Source: an uncultured Dysosmobacter sp. (GTDB lineage Bacteria; Bacillota; Clostridia; Oscillospirales; Oscillospiraceae). From it: a stretch of DNA of 16,088 nucleotides. A model generated the notes under the pieces. The model ran no database searches. It was not told the origin of the DNA and saw nothing but the letters and a program-made list of their open reading frames with translations. Positions 11,594 to 16,088 of this stretch are shown here, piece by piece. The first letter of the stretch is position 1. Each line of letters starts with the position of its first letter. The DNA lies in assembly GCA_934597465.1 (NCBI GenBank), contig CAKTSC010000010.1, positions 1-16,088 of the forward strand, in the 5' to 3' direction. Both the position numbers and the translations under genes were made by a program.

Positions 11594-13351
11594 ATGAGTG
11601 AGCGGTATACCAAGCTCTTCGCCCTGCCGGACGGGCAGGAGCTGTACGGCGAGGGCTCCCCGGTGCTGATCGCGGCGGGCGTCCTGTCGAAGGACAACCA
11701 GACGAAGAACACCCTGGTGCAGCTGAAATTCCGGAGCATTGAGCGCAGGATCATCCGGGAGCTGACCGTGCGCGTGCAGCCCATAGACGCCGACGGTGCA
11801 CCTCTCGGAGAGGTGGAGCACAGATATCAGGAGCTCTCCGCAGAGTTGGAGGAGGAGTTCGGCGCGAAGAGCCCGATATTCCTTAACAGCGCCGGGGTCC
11901 GGAGCTTCTCAGTTCGGGTGACGGGCGCGGTGTTCACGGACGGCACCGTCTGGCAGGACGAGAATGCCGACTGGGGACTGCTGCCGGAGAAGAGCGAGAT
12001 CCAGAATGTCGGCTGGGAGCCGGAGCTGCGCAAGCAGTTCCGGATGGAATACCGGACGGAGAGCGGCTATCTCCCCTGGCATGCCAGGGGGCTCTGGCTC
12101 TGCCCCTGCTGCGGGAAGCTGAACCGCGAGACGGCGGAGGAGTGCTATTCCTGCCAGACCCAGAAGCCCGGGCCGGACTACCTGGAGACCCTCTGCCAGC
12201 ACATGAATGCCCGGCTGGAGGAGGAACGGAAAGCAGCGGCGGAAGCGGCGGCTGCTGCGGAGGAAAGACGCAAGGAGACGGCCAAGAAGGCGAAGAAGAT
12301 CGGGAAGATCGCCGCGGTCGTGGCGGTTCTGGTGGTGGCGGCGGTGGTCGTGTATCAGACGGTCATCAAGAACATGCTGGCCTACCAGGATGCGGAGCAG
12401 CTGGCGCAGCAGGGCGAGTATGAGGAAGCGATCGCTGCTTTTGAGGCCCTGGGAGACTATAAGGACAGCGCGGAGCAGATAGAAGCTGTGAAGTATGCCT
12501 GGGCGCAGGCGAAGGAAGCGGAGGAAGACTACTCCGGCGCGGCGGAGCTTTATCATGAACTGGGTGACTATCAGGACAGTTCTGAGCGAGAGAAAACAGT
12601 GAAGAACGAGGAAAGATACCAGCTTGCTATGGAATATCTGGAGGAAGGAAAAGCGGCTCAGAATGTCGCGCGGAACGGTGGTGATCCGCTTAAACAAGCT
12701 GCAATTTACTATCCCAGTATGATGAAGGCGCGGGATCAACTGATCGCATTGGGAGACTATAAAGACGCGGCGGAATATGTGAAGCATTTCGTCTGGCGGC
12801 AGATAGGTGTTGACTCAGAAACCGATTCGGATAAGTGGCAATTCCGTCAGTATGACGACAATGGAGACTTTTGCGGTATTTGCGAAAACGAGGGATATTT
12901 CAAATACGTGTCGGGCGACGGCCAGCGTACCGTGCGTCGGGCGGACGGCAAGCAGATCTTGGAGTATGATGAACAGGGTAACCTGATCAGCCTGACAGAG
13001 GGAAGCAAGAAACATACGTACACATATGATTTCAATGAAGATGGAAGCATTGCGCATCGATATGAAAAGTATGTGGACGGGGACGATACCGCAGATGGCG
13101 TTGTGGAGTATGAGTACAATGAGGGATATCTAGCCAAAACCGTGGAGGAATATATCAGCAGTTCCGACAGAGAAGACGGGAAGGTTCCTTGGACTACGAC
13201 CAGCATTTACTACTACTATGAGGATGATTATGCTGGTGATGAGAAAATTGGTGCCATAAAACGAACGGTTACTAGGGGGATGTATAGCAAAGTTAAAAAC
13301 GAGTGGACGGATGTCTACGGCTGGGTCTATGCGCCAAATGCGACGGAATAA
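11594..13351 (+). CDS. Membrane protein: N-terminal beta domain, zinc ribbon, TM, GDYKD repeats, YD-like C-terminus
   Basis: A 585-aa multi-domain protein I do not recognise as a named family. Residues 1-155 form a beta-rich domain (KFRSIERRIIRELTVRVQPI; SAGVRSFSVRVTGAVF). A zinc ribbon follows, C170-P-C172-C173-x10-C184-x2-C187, then a charged Ala/Glu/Lys helix, probably coiled coil (205-236), and one transmembrane helix (238-256). Next come TPR-like repeats with the signature GDY[KQ]D[SA][SA]E at 287, 324 and 387, and from ~410 a Tyr/Asp/Gly-rich region resembling YD/RHS-type repeats (LEYDEQGNLISLTEG; YTYDFNEDGSIAHRYEKY; VEYEYNEGYLAKTVEEY). The ribbon suggests a cytoplasmic N-terminus and exported repeats. 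A perfect AAGGAGG sets the start. The 3' third is visibly poorer in G+C than the 5' part. Confidence 0.85.
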   Translation: MSERYTKLFALPDGQELYGEGSPVLIAAGVLSKDNQTKNTLVQLKFRSIERRIIRELTVRVQPIDADGAPLGEVEHRYQELSAELEEEFGAKSPIFLNSAGVRSFSVRVTGAVFTDGTVWQDENADWGLLPEKSEIQNVGWEPELRKQFRMEYRTESGYLPWHARGLWLCPCCGKLNRETAEECYSCQTQKPGPDYLETLCQHMNARLEEERKAAAEAAAAAEERRKETAKKAKKIGKIAAVVAVLVVAAVVVYQTVIKNMLAYQDAEQLAQQGEYEEAIAAFEALGDYKDSAEQIEAVKYAWAQAKEAEEDYSGAAELYHELGDYQDSSEREKTVKNEERYQLAMEYLEEGKAAQNVARNGGDPLKQAAIYYPSMMKARDQLIALGDYKDAAEYVKHFVWRQIGVDSETDSDKWQFRQYDDNGDFCGICENEGYFKYVSGDGQRTVRRADGKQILEYDEQGNLISLTEGSKKHTYTYDFNEDGSIAHRYEKYVDGDDTADGVVEYEYNEGYLAKTVEEYISSSDREDGKVPWTTTSIYYYYEDDYAGDEKIGAIKRTVTRGMYSKVKNEWTDVYGWVYAPNATE

Positions 13352-13391
13352 GGGAAAACGGCCCGCCGGGGTTGATGGGGGGCCGGAAAAC

Positions 13392-13431
13392 AGGGAATGG
13401 AGCGTACCGCCAGCGATACGCTCCATTCCCT
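13392..13431. terminator. Perfect 15-bp hairpin, possible terminator
   Basis: AGGGAATGGAGCGTA (13392-13406) pairs perfectly with 13417-13431 around a 10-nt loop. There is no T-run on the plus side (TATGTTATG follows); on the minus strand GTTTTCC follows, so it may better serve transcripts coming from the DUF559 side. It lies 40 bp after the 585-aa gene. Confidence 0.5.
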
Positions 13432-13464
13432 ATGTTATGTTAATATGTGCTGGAACGGGCCCTT

Positions 13465-13510
13465 GGCTCTCCCTCTGGGAGAGCTGTCACCGCAGGTGAC
13501 TGAGAGGGCC
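13465..13510 (+). repeat. Palindromic repeat, left copy (CTCTCCC...GAGAGGG type)
   Basis: Two consecutive hairpins: CTCTCCC-TCT-GGGAGAG, then GTCACC-GCA-GGTGAC, closed by a GAGAGGG that can also pair with the first arm. I recall this layout as a dispersed intergenic repeat in Faecalibacterium/Oscillospiraceae-type genomes. The other copy lies at 13883-13932 in opposite orientation, with the DUF559 gene between them. The frame-restored DUF559 ORF ends with a TGA inside this copy (13487-13489). Confidence 0.75.
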
Positions 13511-13878
13511 TGGAGGGTCTTGCGGCCTTTCTTGCATGGTGGTACGATCGATTTGCAGGCACACAGCACGAAAATCCCTCCCGATCTCCCGGCTGGAGAA
13601 GCGCAGAATCTCCAGACCGAGGGCCGTCAGGAAGCGAGAGCGTTCCGCATCATACGCAAGCCCCTGGGGTCGTAATGCTGCGAGCCATCCACTTCCATGA
13701 CCAGTCTGGCCGAAGCACAGTAAAAGTCCACGATGAATCTGCCGATGATCCGCTGCTTGCAGACCTTTACCGGATATCCGCGCAGGAAAAGATACCAGAG
13801 CTTCCGCTCGTGGGGGGTCATCTCCCTGCGGAGCCGCCGGGCATTTTCTAATTGGGTGCTGTCTTTCGGAATCGACAT
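13487..13878 (-). pseudogene. DUF559 endonuclease-like gene, single frameshift
   Basis: The first ~70 residues are a clear DUF559 (Vsr/PD-(D/E)XK-like nuclease) start: ENARRLRREMTPHERKLWYL, then FLRGYPVKVCKQRIIGRFIV and DFYCASARLVMEVDGSQHYD, with candidate catalytic Asp and Glu in the last segment. As it stands the frame ends at 13627 (83 aa). Restoring one C in the run at about 13661-13670 continues it as GLAYDAERSRFLTALGLEIL, RFSSREIGRDFRAVCLQID and RTTMQERPQ, giving ~130 aa, the usual family length, with a stop at 13487 inside the flanking repeat. Its ribosome site GGAGAGG (13892-13886) lies inside the other flanking repeat. A sequencing error in the C-run is possible. Family members are small nucleases of unclear role. 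Confidence 0.85.
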
Positions 13879-13882
13879 GGGT

Positions 13883-13932
13883 GACCCTCTCCGTCCTCGC
13901 TGCGCTCGGACACCTCTCCTAGAGGGAGAGGC
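13883..13932 (-). repeat. Palindromic repeat, right copy, inverted relative to left copy
   Basis: Read on the minus strand it starts GCCTCTCCCTCTAGGAGAGG, continues TGTCC...GGAC and ends GGAGAGGGTC, aligning with the left copy over its whole length with differences in the inner loop. It provides the GGAGAGG ribosome site of the DUF559 gene, seven bases before its ATG. Confidence 0.75.
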
Positions 13933-13972
13933 AGGGGGGCGGAAGGGCAGGGGGCGGAAGGGCAGGGGGGGC
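13931..13972. repeat. Short G-rich tandem repeat
   Basis: About 2.5 copies of a 15-16-bp unit, GCAGGGGG(G)CGGAAGG, between the right palindromic repeat and the uridine kinase stop. It contains five G-runs of three or more in 42 bp, so G-quadruplex formation on the plus strand is conceivable. Confidence 0.75.
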
Positions 13973-13974
13973 TT

Positions 13975-14592
13975 TCAGTGCTGGTCGATGTGGTTCTGGA
14001 TGCGCTGCATGATCATGTCCAGGGCGACGAGGTTATGGCCGCCCTCCAGGACGATGATGTCGGCGTACTTGCGGGAGGGCTCCACGAACTGCTCGTGCAT
14101 GGGCTTGACGGTGGTGAGGTACTGGGTCACCACGGACTGGAGGGTGCGGCCCCGATCCTCCACGTCCCGCAGGGCCCGGCGGAGGATGCGGACGTCGGCG
14201 TCCGTCTCCACGAAGATCTTGATGTCGAACATCTCCCGCAGGACGGGGTGGGCGAAGATGAGGATGCCCTCCACGATGATGACCTTGTTGGGCTTCACCT
14301 CCACGGTCTCATTCGTGCGGTTATGATCCACGTAGGAGTAGACGGGGCACTGGATGGCATGGCCCTCCATGAGCTCATGGAGGTGCTCGATCATGAGGTC
14401 GGTATCGAAGGCGTCGGGGTGGTCGTAATTCTGGCGGGCCCGCTCCTCATAGGTCTTGCCCACCTGGCGCTTATAGTAGCTGTCGTGGCCGATGACGGTG
14501 ACATCGTCGCCGAAGTGCTCCTTCAGGTGGCGGGTCAGGGTGGTCTTGCCGCTGCCGGTGCCGCCGGCGATGCCGATGAGAATGGTATCCAT
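13975..14592 (-). CDS. udk: Uridine kinase
   Basis: A 205-aa cytosolic kinase that phosphorylates uridine and cytidine to the monophosphates in pyrimidine salvage. The P-loop GGTGSGKT is at residues 10-17, followed by VIGHDSYYKRQ (substrate loop), NYDHPDAFD (typical of uridine kinase), YSYVDHNRTNETVEVKPNKV, the Walker-B-like VIIVEGILIF, and the lid region ADVRILRRALRDVEDRGRTL. Length and motifs are normal for Udk. The start at 14592 follows GGGGGAG with a 7-nt spacer. It has its own promoter (TTGCTT-N17-TATAAT) and is divergent from the zinc-ribbon/SH3 protein. Downstream on its strand lie only the G-rich repeat and the DUF559 unit, with no T-run terminator. Confidence 0.95.
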   Translation of the reverse strand: MDTILIGIAGGTGSGKTTLTRHLKEHFGDDVTVIGHDSYYKRQVGKTYEERARQNYDHPDAFDTDLMIEHLHELMEGHAIQCPVYSYVDHNRTNETVEVKPNKVIIVEGILIFAHPVLREMFDIKIFVETDADVRILRRALRDVEDRGRTLQSVVTQYLTTVKPMHEQFVEPSRKYADIIVLEGGHNLVALDMIMQRIQNHIDQH

Positions 14593-14625
14593 GAAAGAAC
14601 TCCCCCTCGTGTTGTTTTCGGGAAT

Positions 14626-14654
14626 ATTATAGGGGCCCGGGGGCGCAAAAGCAA
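14626..14654 (-). promoter_or_regulatory. Promoter for udk
   Basis: Minus-strand -35 TTGCTT (14654-14649), 17-bp spacer, -10 TATAAT (14631-14626), 34 bp before the udk start. Confidence 0.8.
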
Positions 14655-14693
14655 GAACTCCCGGGAGGAAAGACGAAAAAAAGCGAAAAGCCC

Positions 14694-14722
14694 TTGACGG
14701 CCCCGGGGAAAAACTCTATTAT
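14694..14722 (+). promoter_or_regulatory. Promoter for the zinc-ribbon/SH3 protein gene
   Basis: -35 TTGACG (14694-14699), 17-bp spacer, -10 TATTAT (14717-14722), 48 bp before the start codon. Confidence 0.75.
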
Positions 14723-14769
14723 GTAAAGTGTGAGTTTTCCATCCGCCGCCTTTGGGAGGATCCTGAGAT

Positions 14770-15672
14770 ATGGCTATGAAGAAGTGCCCCGCCTGCGGGG
14801 AGAAATATTCCGACACCTACCGCTCCTGCCCCTTCTGCGAGGAGGAGAAGAACCTGCGCCGGGGCAAGTCCCCCCGCCGCCGGGGAGGACACCGGGTGAG
14901 CCAGGGGGGGCCCAGCTTTCTGAGCCCCGTTCTGGTGGCGGCCATTATCCTGATGGCGGCGCTGCTCCTCTACCTGCTCTTCGGCAAGGCCATCGGGGAG
15001 AGGCTGGGCTGGGGCAAGAACCCGGCGGGAAGCGAAGATCCCGGCATCATAAGCTCGGAGGGCGGATCTTCCGGCACCTCTTCCGGCGGGGCTTCCAGCA
15101 GCGGGGCGACTTCCGGCGGGGAGGATCCGGCGGTGGATCCGGAGCCTGCGGGGCTCACCTATGAGGAGGCCCTGGCCCTGCCGGACGGCCTGACCCTCAG
15201 CAAGACCGATTACAGCACCAACGTGGGCGACCCGGCCGTGACGCTGAGCGTCTCCGGCGGCAGCGGCAGCTATACCTGGCTCAGTGAGAACGACGCCATC
15301 GCGACCGTCAGTGAGAGCGGCACGGTGACGGCGGTTGCCAACGGCACCGTCAACATCCTGGTGACGGACGGGGATCGGAAGGGCCTTTGCATCGTGCGGG
15401 TGAAGGGCGGCGGAACCCCCGTGACGCCGGAGCCGGAGCCCGATCCCTCCGGCACGCTGCGGCTGGGGGCGGCCACGGTCATCAACGCGCCGGGCGGCGT
15501 CAACGTCCGCTCCGGCCCGGGGACGGAGAATGAGGCCATCGCGTCCCTGGTCAACGGCAACAGCGTCACCGTGAAGGCCGACGCCGGGAACGGCTGGTAT
15601 GAGATCAGCTTCGCCGGGAACGGCGGCGTGGAGACCTCCGGCTACGTGAAGGGCGAATTCCTGCAGAACTGA
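14770..15672 (+). CDS. Zinc-ribbon membrane protein with Ig-like (Big_2) and SH3 domains
   Basis: A 300-aa, probably single-pass membrane protein. The N-terminal zinc ribbon C6-x2-C9-x10-C20-x2-C23 is followed by a basic stretch (29-42), a transmembrane helix (50-72), a Ser/Gly-rich linker (84-125), a bacterial Ig-like Big_2 domain (about 141-211, with the typical ending SESGTVTAVANGTVNILV), a Pro/Glu linker, and an SH3_3-type domain (229-298, NVRSGPGTENEAI...WYEIS...GYVKGEFL). SH3 domains of this kind usually bind cell-wall peptides, so the C-terminal half should lie outside the membrane and the ribbon inside. The start at 14770 follows GGGAGGA with a 9-nt spacer. It is single-gene: own promoter and own terminator. 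Function unknown. Confidence 0.88.
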   Translation: MAMKKCPACGEKYSDTYRSCPFCEEEKNLRRGKSPRRRGGHRVSQGGPSFLSPVLVAAIILMAALLLYLLFGKAIGERLGWGKNPAGSEDPGIISSEGGSSGTSSGGASSSGATSGGEDPAVDPEPAGLTYEEALALPDGLTLSKTDYSTNVGDPAVTLSVSGGSGSYTWLSENDAIATVSESGTVTAVANGTVNILVTDGDRKGLCIVRVKGGGTPVTPEPEPDPSGTLRLGAATVINAPGGVNVRSGPGTENEAIASLVNGNSVTVKADAGNGWYEISFAGNGGVETSGYVKGEFLQN

Positions 15673-15681
15673 GGCTTGCAA

Positions 15682-15717
15682 AAAGATCCCCGGGCGCGTG
15701 GGCGTCCGGGGATCTTT
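15682..15717 (+). terminator. Terminator after the zinc-ribbon/SH3 gene
   Basis: AAAGATCCCCGG (15682-15693) pairs with 15706-15717; the stem can extend by four more pairs to a 4-nt loop. It starts 9 bp after the stop and ends in CTTTGG. Confidence 0.8.
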
Positions 15718-15719
15718 GG

Positions 15720-15748
15720 TTGCTATTTCCGGCAGGATGTGCTATGCT
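15720..15748 (+). promoter_or_regulatory. Promoter for the ABC transporter gene
   Basis: -35 TTGCTA (15720-15725), 17-bp spacer, -10 TATGCT (15743-15748), 46 bp upstream of ATG 15795. Confidence 0.7.
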
Positions 15749-15794
15749 ATATCCTGTATGAGTGTCTGATTTTTTCGGAAGGAGCGTCCAAGCA

Positions 15795-16088
15795 ATGACC
15801 ACCCGTGAGTTCCAGCAGAGATCCGGCCTGCGGATCTTCCTCTCCTACTTCCGCCCCCACCGGAGGCTCTTCCTTCTGGATATGTCCTGCGCCCTCTGCA
15901 TCGCCCTCATCGACCTGGCGTTCCCCTACGTCTCCCGCTGGTGCATGTATGAGCTGCTGCCGAAGAGCGCCTACCGCACCTTCTTCGCCGTGATGGGCGC
16001 GGTGCTGCTGGCCTTCGCCCTGCGGGCGCTGATGCAGTACGTCATCGGCTACTGGGGCCACACCTTCGGCATCCTGGTGGAGGCGGAC
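15795..16088 (+). CDS. ABC transporter permease/ATP-binding protein, N-terminal part (3' end outside window)
   Basis: 98 residues, open to the window's end. The beginning, FLSYFRPHRRLFLLDMSCAL, followed by two hydrophobic segments (about 27-47 and 61-84), fits the first two helices of the type I exporter (MsbA/LmrA-like) half-transporter transmembrane domain, where 'YxxPHRxLFxxD' before helix 1 is typical; the nucleotide-binding domain would follow outside. The start at 15795 has AAGGAG ten bases upstream, and a promoter is visible. These proteins act as homo- or heterodimers exporting lipids, drugs or peptides; with only the first quarter visible no substrate can be suggested. Confidence 0.8.
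   Translation, partial: MTTREFQQRSGLRIFLSYFRPHRRLFLLDMSCALCIALIDLAFPYVSRWCMYELLPKSAYRTFFAVMGAVLLAFALRALMQYVIGYWGHTFGILVEAD

Noticed and set aside
13465..13932. CRISPR array or IS element around the DUF559 gene
   Set aside because: Only two inverted, non-identical repeat copies with no spacers, and no transposase motifs or terminal repeats of a known IS family.
13733..14326. 197-aa plus-strand frame over DUF559 and udk
   Set aside because: Antisense to two recognised genes and runs through the G-rich tandem repeat.

Overview
The window looks like a GC-rich, low-redundancy Firmicutes chromosome of the gut Oscillospiraceae type (Flavonifractor/Lawsonibacter/Pseudoflavonifractor-like). This is inferred from strong AGGAGG ribosome sites, TTGACA/TATAAT promoters, dense intrinsic terminators, and families typical of such genomes: a PBP5-like carboxypeptidase, GerMN lipoprotein, XRE + DUF3169 pair, SHOCT/DUF4429, DUF559, and the 'CTCTCCCTCT...GGAGAG' palindromic repeats. 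No species assignment is possible from the sequence alone. No rRNA, tRNA, CRISPR array or intact insertion sequence was seen.

Layout, left to right. (1) The 3' end of araD and its terminator. (2) A divergent pair of tiny genes, a 49-aa unknown protein and a 54-aa Arc-type ribbon-helix-helix repressor, sharing an AT-rich control region. (3) A D-Ala-D-Ala carboxypeptidase on the minus strand. Divergent from it is an apparent operon of a ComEA-like helix-hairpin-helix protein, an OmpR-type response regulator, a sensor histidine kinase and a GerMN lipoprotein, joined by short overlaps and closed by a 22-bp-stem terminator. (4) An FMN-dependent alpha-hydroxy-acid oxidizing enzyme (minus), divergent from an XRE regulator + DUF3169 membrane protein operon with a near-consensus promoter and tandem operators. 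(5) A GIY-YIG nuclease, a possible 35-aa ORF, and a decayed XRE/membrane regulator (all minus). (6) An iron-sulfur protein and a cupin (plus) behind a promoter that looks activator-dependent. (7) A 356-bp non-coding stretch with terminators, then a DUF4429/SHOCT protein and a 585-aa zinc-ribbon/transmembrane/repeat protein. (8) A frameshifted DUF559 nuclease gene bracketed by inverted copies of a palindromic repeat. (9) Uridine kinase (minus), divergent from a zinc-ribbon/TM/Ig-like/SH3 protein, and finally the start of an ABC transporter.

Functionally, the window is mostly envelope and signalling: cell-wall trimming (DacF-like), a two-component system with a lipoprotein partner (gene order like actinobacterial MtrA-MtrB-LpqB), and two membrane proteins that each place a zinc ribbon on one side and a repeat, Ig or SH3 region on the other. 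The items I would look at first are the DUF559 unit, whose flanking repeats supply both its ribosome-binding site and, after frame correction, its stop codon; the 21-bp-phased operators of the XRE/DUF3169 operon; the histidine kinase without a conventional start codon; and the Crp/Fnr-like site centred at about -41.5 upstream of the iron-sulfur protein. I did not find a complete, clearly novel multi-gene system.
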